In this document: positions 6,894 to 14,188 of the stretch, piece by piece | Layout of the letters: every line of letters begins with the position of its first letter | Position numbering within the stretch: the first letter of the stretch is position 1 | Assembly (NCBI GenBank): GCA_964541085.1 | Contig: CAZIPA010000026.1 | Coordinates: 1 to 27,616, forward strand | Reading direction: 5' to 3' | From: UBA4644 sp964541085 | GTDB taxonomy: Bacteria > Bacillota > Clostridia > Oscillospirales > Butyricicoccaceae | Length of the DNA stretch: 27,616 bases | Notes under the pieces: model-generated | Told to the model about the DNA's origin: nothing | Database searches by the model: none | What the model saw: the letters and a program-made list of their open reading frames with translations, nothing else | Translations under genes and position numbers: made by a program

Positions 6894-7189
6894 AATATCA
6901 GATACAGCCCGGCGTGGTGCTGGCGCAGGTGTGCGACGACTATCTGCTGGTGGCCTCCGGCCCGGCCCGGGGAAAGGTGCCCTATGTGCGCAAAATGAAT
7001 CAGACCGGGGCCTATTTCTGGCGGCTGCTGGAGGAGGGTCTGGAGGATTCGGCCATTGTCGCCCGGGCCATGACGGACTATTCCATCCCGGAGGAGGTTG
7101 CGCAGGCGGCGCTGGGCCAGTTTGTCGCCAGCCTGCGGGCGGCAAAGTATTTGTCCCCGGAGGAAAAAATCCCGGAAACTGAGGGTTGA
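6890..7189 (+). CDS. PqqD family peptide-binding protein
   Basis: A 99-residue protein with the PqqD pattern: a beta-rich start (YQIQPGVVLAQVCDDYLLVA), the signature MNQTGAYFWRLLEEG at about residues 36-50, and two C-terminal helices (EEVAQAALGQFVASLRAAKYL). PqqD-family domains act as RiPP recognition elements that bind the leader of a precursor peptide and present it to a modifying enzyme. The start is the ATG at 6890, with AAAGGAG about twelve bases upstream and a four-base overlap with the kinase gene. No radical SAM enzyme, cyclase or protease is next to it in this window, which is unusual for a RiPP locus. The likely partner is therefore the HPr-kinase-like protein. The -35 of the purine operon promoter overlaps the stop codon of this gene. 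Confidence 0.85.
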   Translation: MKYQIQPGVVLAQVCDDYLLVASGPARGKVPYVRKMNQTGAYFWRLLEEGLEDSAIVARAMTDYSIPEEVAQAALGQFVASLRAAKYLSPEEKIPETEG

Positions 7190-7214
7190 CGCAGCCCGCA
7201 GGAAATGGTACACT
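7186..7214 (+). promoter_or_regulatory. Sigma-A promoter of the purine operon
   Basis: TTGACG (7186-7191), a 17-base spacer and TACACT (7209-7214). The -35 hexamer contains the stop codon of the PqqD gene. Transcription would start near 7221, just ahead of the ZTP riboswitch. Confidence 0.85.
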
Positions 7215-7242
7215 GTAGCTGTCAACCATTTGAACATAAAAA

Positions 7243-7328
7243 CGACCCCTGTAACTGACGGAACATTGTGGAGCACCACAGAGGAGCAGGAGCCGGATGC
7301 GATTTTTCTGCCGACCGTCTGGGCGCAC
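7243..7328 (+). promoter_or_regulatory. ZTP (pfl) riboswitch aptamer
   Basis: The leader has the recognisable parts of the pfl motif that senses ZTP/ZMP: GTAACTGACGGAA, then a TGTGG-AGCA-CCACA hairpin, then GAGGAGC, a variable linker, and the conserved 3' segment CCGTCTGGGC. Distal CCTG/CAGG complementarity can close the first stem. The final GGGC is shared with the following terminator stem, as expected for a switch in which bound ZTP holds the 3' segment in the pseudoknot and lets transcription continue into purE. Low 10-formyl-THF raises ZMP/ZTP, so the switch would turn on the whole operon, including fhs. Confidence 0.9.
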
Positions 7329-7379
7329 TTTCTCATGATCTTCCGATCTTCCTGAGACAGGTGCGCCCTTTCTGTTTTT
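7321..7379 (+). terminator. Riboswitch-controlled terminator upstream of purE
   Basis: GGGCGCAC (7321-7328) pairs with GTGCGCCC (7361-7368). Inside it TCTCA pairs with TGAGA, and a GATC-TTCC-GATC hairpin caps the structure; TTTCTGTTTTT follows. The stem uses the aptamer's 3' GGGC, which gives a clear ligand-off terminator. Confidence 0.9.
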
Positions 7380-7403
7380 CATTTGCAATAAGGAGGTTCT
7401 TCC

Positions 7404-7892
7404 ATGAAAAAAATCGGGATTGTCATGGGCAGCGACAGCGATCTGCCTGTGATTCGAAAAGCCACGGAAACATTATCCTCTCTGGACATTCCCTTTGAGG
7501 TTCATGTGTATTCCGCCCACCGCACACCGGATGCCGCCCGTGATTTTGCCAGAAATGCCCGCAGTCAGGGCTTTGGCGCCATCATTGCAGCTGCCGGTAT
7601 GGCGGCGCATCTGGCAGGTGCCATCGCGGCCAACACCACCCTGCCGGTGGTTGGCATTCCCTGTCAAGGACCCGTGCTGGACGGCATGGATGCCCTTCTT
7701 TCCACGGTACAGATGCCCTCCGGAATCCCGGTGGCAACGGTTGCCGTCAACGGAGGCATCAATGCCGCTTTACTTTGCGCGGAGATTCTGGCTGTGGAGG
7801 ACGAAGGTCTTGCCCAAAAGCTGGCCCGGCGGCGGGAGGCCATGGCCCGCCATGCGCTGGAGACCGACGCTTCCATTGCCCAGCGGCTGTAA
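7404..7892 (+). CDS. purE: N5-carboxyaminoimidazole ribonucleotide mutase PurE (class I type)
   Basis: The 162-residue protein has SDSDL at 10-14, the catalytic SAHRTP segment at 37-42 and AAGMAAHLAG at about 63-72, then MPSGIPVATVAVNGGINAALL. These identify the PurE family, and the GMAAHLAG form resembles class I mutases that convert N5-CAIR to CAIR. Length is normal for a stand-alone PurE. The start follows AAGGAGG and lies 24 bases after the riboswitch terminator. It is the first gene of the operon. No purK, which makes N5-CAIR from AIR and bicarbonate, is found in this window; it may lie elsewhere, or the enzyme may rely on spontaneously formed N5-CAIR or on CO2. Confidence 0.95.
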   Translation: MKKIGIVMGSDSDLPVIRKATETLSSLDIPFEVHVYSAHRTPDAARDFARNARSQGFGAIIAAAGMAAHLAGAIAANTTLPVVGIPCQGPVLDGMDALLSTVQMPSGIPVATVAVNGGINAALLCAEILAVEDEGLAQKLARRREAMARHALETDASIAQRL

Positions 7893-7967
7893 GTTGCCGC
7901 AGCATAAACTCTGCTATTCCCATTTCACATTTTCACATATCCACCAACTGAAAAGGAGCTGCCAATT

Positions 7968-8654
7968 ATGGAACAGAAACTGGTTTACACCGGAAAGACG
8001 AAGAATGTTTATGCCCTGGACAACGGCCATTATCTGCTGAAGTTCAAGGACGACTGCACCGGCAAGGACGGCGTGTTCGATCCCGGCGAGAACAGCGTGG
8101 GCCTGACCATCGACGGTGTGGGTGATGTCAATCTGCGGATGTCCGTCTATTTCTTTGAAAAGATCAACGCCGCCGGGATCCGTACCCACTATGTCTCCGC
8201 CGATTTGCAGAACACCACCATGGAGGTGCTTCCCGCCCGGGTGTTCGGCAAGGGTCTGGAGGTCATCTGCCGCTATCGTGCCGTGGGCTCCTTTTATCGC
8301 CGCTACAGCGACTATGTGACGGAGGGTGCTCCCCTGCCTGCCTATGTGGAAACGACCTTCAAAAATGACGAAAAGGGCGATCCGCTGGTGACCCGGGACG
8401 GCCTGATTGACTTGCAGGTGATGACCGGAGAGCAGTATGACGCCATCCGGGATATGACCCAGAAGATCACGAAAATCGTGGCGGACGATCTGGCTGCCAA
8501 GGGTCTGGAGCTGTATGACATCAAGTTTGAATACGGCTATGACGAGCAGGGTCAGGTCATGCTCATCGACGAGATCGCTTCCGGCAATATGCGGGTGTAT
8601 CGGGACGGCAAATATATTGATCCCATGACCCTCTCTGACCTGTTCTTCGCATAA
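7968..8654 (+). CDS. purC: SAICAR synthetase PurC
   Basis: A 228-residue phosphoribosylaminoimidazole-succinocarboxamide synthase, which joins CAIR and aspartate using ATP. The N-terminus KLVYTGKTKNVYAL is the usual nucleotide-binding strand pair, followed by ICRYRAVGSFYRRYSDYVTEGAPLPAYVETTFKND, DPLVTRDGLIDLQVMT and the C-terminal LYDIKFEYGYDEQGQVMLIDEIASGNMRV, all characteristic of PurC. The ATG at 7968 has AAAAGGAG upstream. The stop codon TAA shares bases with the purF ATG (TAATG), so the two are translationally coupled. The length is near that of typical bacterial PurC. Confidence 0.96.
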   Translation: MEQKLVYTGKTKNVYALDNGHYLLKFKDDCTGKDGVFDPGENSVGLTIDGVGDVNLRMSVYFFEKINAAGIRTHYVSADLQNTTMEVLPARVFGKGLEVICRYRAVGSFYRRYSDYVTEGAPLPAYVETTFKNDEKGDPLVTRDGLIDLQVMTGEQYDAIRDMTQKITKIVADDLAAKGLELYDIKFEYGYDEQGQVMLIDEIASGNMRVYRDGKYIDPMTLSDLFFA

Positions 8655-10078
8655 TGGGCGGCTTTTTTGGCGCGGTCTCGCACCGCGATGTGACACTGGA
8701 TGTCTTTTTCGGCACGGACTATCATTCCCATCTGGGCACCCGCAACGCCGGTATGGCCCTCTGGGATGAGAAGGACGGCTTTCAGCGGCAGATTCACTCC
8801 ATTGCCAACACCCCCTTCCGCACCAAATTTGAGGATGATCTGCACACCTTCCACGGAACCTGCGGCGTGGGCTGTATCAGCGACACCGATCCCCAGCCGC
8901 TGCTGGTGCGTTCCCATCTGGGTCTGTATGTCATCACCACGGTGGGCATTATCAACAATGCCGAGACGCTGGCGGACGAATGCTTCCGGGACAGAGGCCA
9001 CCAGTTTCTGGCCATGAGCTCCGGCAAGATCAACTCCACCGAGCTGGTGGCGGCGCTGATTAACGAAAGCGATTCTCTCACGGAGGGCATTCTCCGGGCG
9101 CAGGAGCGCATCGACGGCTCCATGACCATTCTGCTGATGCTGCCCGGTGGGGAGATCCTTGCCGCCCGGGACAAAATGGGCCGTCTGCCGGTGCTGGTGG
9201 GACGGAACGAGCACGGCTGCTGTGTGTCCTTTGAATCCTTTGCCTATCACAAGCTGGACTATCAGGACGCGCATGAGCTGGGCCCCCGGGAGATCGTGCG
9301 CATTACCAGAGACGGCTGGGAAACCCTCTCCCCCGCCGTTGAGGGCATGAAAATCTGCGCCTTCCTCTGGACCTATTACGGCTATCCCAACTCCAATTAT
9401 GAGGGGGTCAATGTGGAGGTCATGCGCTACCGCAACGGTGAGATCATGGCCCGGGACGAGGTTGCCCGGGGCAAGCTGCCCAAGGTGGACTATGTGGCCG
9501 GTGTGCCGGATTCCGGCGTACCCCACGCCATCGGCTTTGCCAACCGCAGCGGCAAGCCCTTCGCCCGCCCCTTTGTCAAATATACGCCCACCTGGCCCCG
9601 CTCCTTTATGCCCGCCAATCAGGAGGTACGCAATCAGGTGGCCAAAATGAAGCAGATCCCCGTGCCCGAGCTGATTCAGGGGAAAAAGCTGCTGTTTGTG
9701 GACGATTCCATCGTGCGGGGAACCCAGCTGCGGGAGACGGTGGACTTTCTCTACAGCTCCGGTGCGGCAGAAGTGCATATGCGCTCGGCCTGCCCGCCCA
9801 TTATGTACGCCTGCAAATATCTGAACTTCTCCCGGGGCAATTCCGACATGGATCTGCTGGCCCGGCGCACCATTCAGGAGCTGGAGGGCGACGAGGGACA
9901 GCAGCACATTGAAGAATACTCCGATGCCACCACCCAGCGGGGCAAGTGTCTCCTACGCTCCATCTGTGAAAAGATGGGCTTTGACTCCCTGGGCTATCAG
10001 TCGCTGGACGGTCTGCTGGAGGCCATCGGCATCGACAAGGACAAAATCTGCACCTATTGCTGGACAGGAAAGGAATAA
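8654..10078 (+). CDS. purF: PurF-like amidophosphoribosyltransferase lacking the glutaminase cysteine
   Basis: This 474-residue protein is homologous to PurF, which makes phosphoribosylamine from PRPP. The C-terminal phosphoribosyltransferase half is intact, with the PRPP loop LLFVDDSIVRGTQ at about 345-357. Cys235, Cys387, Cys466 and Cys469 match the spacing of the four [4Fe-4S] ligands of Bacillus PurF. The N-terminal half is the Ntn glutaminase fold but begins MGGFFGAVS where active enzymes have Cys as residue 1 after Met removal. The conserved glutamine-site segments HVRY and AHNGN are replaced by GCIS and TTVGIINN. It may therefore use free ammonia or a partner glutaminase. There is no ribosome binding site; the start overlaps the purC stop, so translation is coupled. 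No in-frame upstream start could supply the missing Cys. I recall similar MGGFFG starts in other gut anaerobes, which would make this a subfamily rather than a mutation. Confidence 0.9.
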   Translation: MGGFFGAVSHRDVTLDVFFGTDYHSHLGTRNAGMALWDEKDGFQRQIHSIANTPFRTKFEDDLHTFHGTCGVGCISDTDPQPLLVRSHLGLYVITTVGIINNAETLADECFRDRGHQFLAMSSGKINSTELVAALINESDSLTEGILRAQERIDGSMTILLMLPGGEILAARDKMGRLPVLVGRNEHGCCVSFESFAYHKLDYQDAHELGPREIVRITRDGWETLSPAVEGMKICAFLWTYYGYPNSNYEGVNVEVMRYRNGEIMARDEVARGKLPKVDYVAGVPDSGVPHAIGFANRSGKPFARPFVKYTPTWPRSFMPANQEVRNQVAKMKQIPVPELIQGKKLLFVDDSIVRGTQLRETVDFLYSSGAAEVHMRSACPPIMYACKYLNFSRGNSDMDLLARRTIQELEGDEGQQHIEEYSDATTQRGKCLLRSICEKMGFDSLGYQSLDGLLEAIGIDKDKICTYCWTGKE

Positions 10079-10081
10079 GCT

Positions 10082-11128
10082 ATGAACGATTCTCACTCCG
10101 CCTCCTACGCCGCCGCAGGCGTGGATATTGAAGCCGGATATCGGGGTGTCCGGCTGATGCAGCAGCATGTCAAGCGCACCCTGACCCCCGGCGTACTGTC
10201 CGATCTGGGCGGCTTCGGCGGCCTGTTCGCACCGGAGATCGCCGGAATGGAGCAGCCTGTGCTGGTCTCCGGCACCGACGGCGTGGGCACCAAGCAGCGC
10301 ATCGCCCAGCTGATGGACCGGCACGATACTGTCGGCATCGACTGCGTGGCCATGTGCGTCAACGACATTATCTGCTGCGGCGCAAAGCCCCTGTTCTTTC
10401 TGGATTATATCGCCATTGGCAAAAACATTCCCGAAAAGGTGGCAGAGCTGGTTTCCGGCGTGGCCGAGGGCTGCGTTCAGGCCGGCTGTGCCCTGATCGG
10501 CGGCGAAACCGCAGAGCATCCCGGCGTGATGGTGCCGGAGGATTATGATCTGGCGGGCTTTGCCGTGGGTCTGGTGGACAAGCCCCGCATTCTGGATCAC
10601 AGCGCCATCCGGCCCGGAGATGTGATTCTTGGCCTGCCCTCCAGCGGTCTGCATTCCAACGGCTTTTCTCTGGCACGGAAGGTCTTTGATGTGGAGCATA
10701 CCGACCTGAATGCCTTTGTGCCCGCCCTGAACAAAACTCTGGGCGAGGCGCTGCTGGAGCCCACCCGCATCTATGTCAAGCCCGTGCTGGCTCTGATGGA
10801 GCAGGTCACGGTAAAGGGTGTCAGCCATATCACCGGCGGCGGCTTTTATGAAAACATTCCCCGCTGTCTGCCGGAGGGTGTCTGCGCCCGCATTCAGAAA
10901 TCCGCCATCTCCGCGCCGCCCATTTTTGCGCTGCTGCAACAGCAGGGCAACATCCCGGAGCGGGATATGTACAACACCTTTAACATGGGTGCGGGCATGA
11001 CGCTGGTGGTTGCTCCGGAGGATGCCGAAAAGGCCATCTCCGTGCTGCAAAATGCGGGACAGTCGGCCTTCCGGCTGGGCGAAATCGTCCCGGCGGATGC
11101 CTCCGGCCAGCAGGTGGAGTTATGCTGA
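10082..11128 (+). CDS. purM: AIR synthetase PurM
   Basis: A 348-residue phosphoribosylformylglycinamidine cyclo-ligase, which closes FGAM to AIR with ATP. The typical start YAAAGVDIEAGYRGVRLM is followed by VLVSGTDGVGTKQRIA, MCVNDIICCGAKPLFFLDYIA, a Gly-rich ALIGGETAEHPGVM segment and, near the C-terminus, GVSHITGGGFYENIPRCLP. These cover the known PurM motifs and the length is normal. The gene begins three bases after the purF stop and overlaps the next gene by seven bases, within the same coupled operon. Confidence 0.97.
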   Translation: MNDSHSASYAAAGVDIEAGYRGVRLMQQHVKRTLTPGVLSDLGGFGGLFAPEIAGMEQPVLVSGTDGVGTKQRIAQLMDRHDTVGIDCVAMCVNDIICCGAKPLFFLDYIAIGKNIPEKVAELVSGVAEGCVQAGCALIGGETAEHPGVMVPEDYDLAGFAVGLVDKPRILDHSAIRPGDVILGLPSSGLHSNGFSLARKVFDVEHTDLNAFVPALNKTLGEALLEPTRIYVKPVLALMEQVTVKGVSHITGGGFYENIPRCLPEGVCARIQKSAISAPPIFALLQQQGNIPERDMYNTFNMGAGMTLVVAPEDAEKAISVLQNAGQSAFRLGEIVPADASGQQVELC

Positions 11129-11736
11129 AAAAGCCGCTGACCGACGGCTTTCTGGCCGGACTGATGATTGCCATCGGCGGCAGCGCCTTTCTCTCCTGCG
11201 AGGTGCGCTGGGTGGGTGCGGTGTTTTTCTCCGTGGCACTTTTGTGCATCTGCTATTTTGGCTTTTCTCTGTACACCGGCAAGGTGGGCTTTCTGGCGCA
11301 GGATGCCTCTCCCCGGGCGCTGGCAGAGGTCTATCTGGGATTGCTGGGCAATCTGCTGGGGACGCTGGTTTTCGGCAGACTGGCGGCGCTGGCGCTGCCC
11401 GCCCTTTCCGAAACTGCCCATGCTCTCTGTCTGGGCAAGCTGGAGCAGACAGCCCTCCAGACGCTGCTGCGGGCGCTGTTCTGCGGTGTGCTGATGTATG
11501 CCGCCGTGTGGATCTTTCGGGAAAAGCATACCATTGCCGGGATCCTCTTCTGCGTGCCGGTTTTCATTTTGGCCGGATTTGAGCATTCCATCGCCGATCT
11601 GTTTTATTTCTTTCTGGCGGGCCTGTTTTCCGGAAAAGCCGCAGGGTTTCTGCTGCTGGCGGTGGCGGGAAACACGCTGGGCGGACTGTTGATTCCCCTG
11701 CTGCGGCGGCTTGCCGGAGAAAGGAGCCCTTCATGA
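11122..11736 (+). CDS. Formate/nitrite transporter (FNT/FocA) family channel in the purine operon
   Basis: A 204-residue, strongly hydrophobic protein with about six predicted membrane segments. Residues 152-161 read GFEHSIADLF, the FNT signature that carries the pore histidine (His155 here), and an earlier LYTGKVGF lines up with the FocA region LFTGD/N. FNT proteins are pentameric channels for formate, nitrite or similar small anions. Typical FocA is about 280 residues, so this one is short, mainly in the N-terminal and loop regions, but the core looks complete. Its start overlaps purM by seven bases and its stop overlaps purN by four, so it belongs to the operon. With purN, AICAR transformylase and fhs in the same unit, import or balance of formate for 10-formyl-THF supply is a plausible role (inference). 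Confidence 0.85.
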   Translation: MLKKPLTDGFLAGLMIAIGGSAFLSCEVRWVGAVFFSVALLCICYFGFSLYTGKVGFLAQDASPRALAEVYLGLLGNLLGTLVFGRLAALALPALSETAHALCLGKLEQTALQTLLRALFCGVLMYAAVWIFREKHTIAGILFCVPVFILAGFEHSIADLFYFFLAGLFSGKAAGFLLLAVAGNTLGGLLIPLLRRLAGERSPS

Positions 11737-12353
11737 ACACCGCAGTCAACATTGCCGTGCTGGTTTCCGGCGGCGGCACCAATCTACAGGCGCTGCTGGA
11801 TGCCCAGCAAAACGGAACGCTGCACAGCGGCAGAATTACGCTGGTGATCTCCAACAAAAAGGATGCCTATGCCCTGACCCGGGCTGAAAAGGCCGGGATT
11901 CCCACGCTGACGCTGACCCGCCGGGAATGCGGCGGACAGGCGGGCTTTGAACAGGCGCTGTGTGCGGCGCTGGAGGAGCATCACATTGACCTGATTCTGC
12001 TGGCCGGTTTTCTCAGCATTCTCAGCCCGGACTTTACCCGGCGCTATGACCGGCGCATTCTGAACATTCATCCCTCTCTGATCCCCGCCTTTTGCGGACA
12101 GGGCTATTATGGTCTGCGGGTGCATGAGGCTGCGCTGGAGCGGGGCGTCAGGCTCACGGGAGCTACCGTTCATTTTGTCAACGAGATTCCCGACGGCGGC
12201 GCGATTCTGCTGCAAAAGGCCGTCCCTGTTCTGCCCGGAGACACGCCGGAGATACTCCAGCGCCGGGTGATGGAGCAGGCAGAATGGATTCTCTTCCCCC
12301 AGGCGGCGGAGCAGGTGTCCGCCGAACTTTTGAAAGGAAAGCAGGGTAACTGA
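11733..12353 (+). CDS. purN: GAR transformylase PurN
   Basis: A 206-residue phosphoribosylglycinamide formyltransferase, which uses 10-formyl-THF. The Gly-rich start IAVLVSGGGTNLQALL binds the substrate phosphate. The catalytic residues are visible as Asn111 and His113 in NIHPSLIPAF and Asp154 in NEIPDGGAI, matching Asn106, His108 and Asp144 of E. coli PurN. Where E. coli has a KYPG loop, this protein has FCGQGYYG, a common variation. The start has AAAGGAG upstream and overlaps the FNT gene's stop (ATGA). Confidence 0.97.
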   Translation: MNTAVNIAVLVSGGGTNLQALLDAQQNGTLHSGRITLVISNKKDAYALTRAEKAGIPTLTLTRRECGGQAGFEQALCAALEEHHIDLILLAGFLSILSPDFTRRYDRRILNIHPSLIPAFCGQGYYGLRVHEAALERGVRLTGATVHFVNEIPDGGAILLQKAVPVLPGDTPEILQRRVMEQAEWILFPQAAEQVSAELLKGKQGN

Positions 12354-12354
12354 T

Positions 12355-12987
12355 ATGACCAATCTCATCACACTTCTCTCCTCCAATCCCTACCCCGGAC
12401 GCGGGATCGTCGTGGGCCGGGATCGGGTGTATTATTTCATCATGGGCCGGTCGGTAAACAGCCGCAACCGCATTTTTGTAAAAACGGAGGACGGCATCCG
12501 CACCGAAGCCCACGATCCCGCTCTTTTGCAGGATCCCAGCCTGATTATCTATCATCCCGTGCGGCAGACCGAGCAGGGGCTCATCGTCACCAACGGCGAC
12601 CAGACGGACACCATCCGGGATATGGGCTGCTTCCGCAAGGCGCTGATGACCCGGGAATATGAGCCGGACGAGCCCAACTTTACCCCCCGCATTTCCGCCC
12701 TTCTCAAAAAGGACGGCAGCTTTGAGCTGTCCATTCTGAAGCGGGAGAGCGGAAGCTGTCTGCGGGAGTTTTTCTCCTATGAAGCCTGTCCCGAGGGACA
12801 GGGCTACTTTATCAGCACCTATCAGGGCGACGGCAATCCTCTGCCCTCCTTTGCCGGGGAACCCATCCCCGTTACCATGCCGGAGCCGGAGCAGGTCTGG
12901 CAGGCACTGAACGCCGACAACAAGGTTTCGCTCTATGCCAATGTGCATGGCTGCGTGACACTCTTTAACAAACATCTGGGGGACTGA
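12355..12987 (+). CDS. purO: IMP cyclohydrolase of the PurO-like type
   Basis: A 210-residue stand-alone IMP cyclohydrolase, unrelated to the N-terminal domain of bifunctional PurH. It starts LLSSNPYPGRGIVVGRDRVYYFIMGRSVNSRNRIFVK, the characteristic motif of the archaeal-type PurO/IMP_cyclohyd family, and continues with DPSLIIYHPV, TNGDQTDTI and EPDEPNFTPRISALL. It closes FAICAR to IMP, the last step of the pathway. The gene starts two bases after the purN stop and is directly followed by the AICAR transformylase gene, so the two activities that form PurH elsewhere are separate neighbouring proteins here. The purO symbol is given by family; many annotations name it only IMP cyclohydrolase. 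Confidence 0.9.
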   Translation: MTNLITLLSSNPYPGRGIVVGRDRVYYFIMGRSVNSRNRIFVKTEDGIRTEAHDPALLQDPSLIIYHPVRQTEQGLIVTNGDQTDTIRDMGCFRKALMTREYEPDEPNFTPRISALLKKDGSFELSILKRESGSCLREFFSYEACPEGQGYFISTYQGDGNPLPSFAGEPIPVTMPEPEQVWQALNADNKVSLYANVHGCVTLFNKHLGD

Positions 12988-12992
12988 TTTTT

Positions 12993-14177
12993 ATGAACGA
13001 ACTGGAACTGAAATATGGCTGCAACCCCAATCAAAAGCCCGCCCGCATCTATCTGCGCTCCGGCGAAGCGCTGCCCCTGACCATTCTCAACGGCCGTCCC
13101 GGCTATATCAACTTTCTGGATGCCCTGAACGGCTGGCAGCTGGTGCGTGAGCTGAAGGAGCACATCGGTCTGCCCGCTGCCGCCTCCTTCAAGCATGTTT
13201 CCCCCGCCGGTGCCGCCGTGGGTCTGCCCCTGTCCGACACGGAAAAGCGGGCCTGCTTTGTGCGGGATGTGGCCGATCTGGATGCCTCTCCCCTGGCCTG
13301 TGCCTATGCCCGGGCCCGGGGTGCCGACCGGATGAGCTCCTTTGGCGACTGGATCGCCCTTTCGGACATCTGCGACAAGACTACGGCAAAGCTGATCCAT
13401 CGGGAGGTTTCCGACGGTGTGATCGCTCCCGGCTATACGGAAGAGGCTCTTGCCCTGCTGAAAACCAAGAAAAAGGGCGGCTATAATGTGGTGCAGATCG
13501 ACCCTGACTATGTGCCCGATCCGGTGGAGCGCCGTCAGGTGTTCGGCGTGACCTTCGAACAGGGCCGCAACGAGTTTGTCATTGATCGCGCTCTGCTGTC
13601 CAACATCGTCACCCGGGAAAAGGAGCTGCCGGAAAGCGCCGTGCGGGATCTGCTGGTGGCGCTGATTACCCTGAAATATACCCAGTCCAACTCCGTCTGC
13701 TATGCCTGCGGCGGTCAGACTGTGGGTGTGGGAGCCGGTCAGCAGAGCCGTATCCACTGCACCCGTCTGGCCGGCGGAAAGGCGGACACCTGGTTTTTGC
13801 GGCAGCATGAAAAGGTGTTGTCCCTCCCCTTCCGGAAGGAGCTGGGCCGTGCTGAGCGGGACAATGTGATTGACGGCTATATCAACCACAACGAGGAGGA
13901 TGTGTGCGCCGAGGGCATCTGGCAGAAATACTTCACCGCCCAGCCCGCACCCTTTACCCTGGAGGAACAGCGTCAGGCGCTGGCACAGGTGCGCGGCGTT
14001 TCGCTGGCTTCCGATGCCTTCTTCCCCTTCGGCGACAATTTGCAGCGGGCTGCCAAAAGCGGCGTGCAGTATGTGGCCGAGCCCGGCGGCAGCATCCGGG
14101 ATGACAGTGTAATTGAAACCGCGGATGCCTACGGTATGGTGATGGCCTTTACCGGAATGCGTCTGTTCCATCATTGA
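12993..14177 (+). CDS. purV: Stand-alone AICAR transformylase
   Basis: A 394-residue phosphoribosylaminoimidazolecarboxamide formyltransferase, which uses 10-formyl-THF to make FAICAR. It corresponds to the C-terminal domain of PurH only: it begins ELELKYGCNPNQKPARIY (the KYNPHQ region) and has the catalytic Lys67-His68 in SFKHVSPAGAAVG. Further on are LKYTQSNSVCYACGGQTVGVGAGQQSR and SDAFFPFGDNL with VAEPGGSIRDD. There is no IMP cyclohydrolase (MGS-like) domain, and none is lost by truncation because the preceding gene supplies a PurO-type cyclohydrolase. A five-base gap separates the two. I use the symbol purV as applied to such single-domain enzymes; the function call is firm, the symbol less so. 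Confidence 0.93.
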   Translation: MNELELKYGCNPNQKPARIYLRSGEALPLTILNGRPGYINFLDALNGWQLVRELKEHIGLPAAASFKHVSPAGAAVGLPLSDTEKRACFVRDVADLDASPLACAYARARGADRMSSFGDWIALSDICDKTTAKLIHREVSDGVIAPGYTEEALALLKTKKKGGYNVVQIDPDYVPDPVERRQVFGVTFEQGRNEFVIDRALLSNIVTREKELPESAVRDLLVALITLKYTQSNSVCYACGGQTVGVGAGQQSRIHCTRLAGGKADTWFLRQHEKVLSLPFRKELGRAERDNVIDGYINHNEEDVCAEGIWQKYFTAQPAPFTLEEQRQALAQVRGVSLASDAFFPFGDNLQRAAKSGVQYVAEPGGSIRDDSVIETADAYGMVMAFTGMRLFHH

Positions 14178-14188
14178 GGTACGCTTTC

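Noticed and set aside
8630..8660. A sequencing or frame error hiding the N-terminal Cys of PurF.
   Set aside because: The purC stop and purF start overlap cleanly as TAATG, the frame upstream has no start codon, and other glutamine-site residues are also altered, so the change looks genuine.
8552..9907. Long minus-strand frames opposite purF and other purine genes.
   Set aside because: Antisense shadows: they run across gene borders on the plus strand, have no ribosome binding sites and no motifs.
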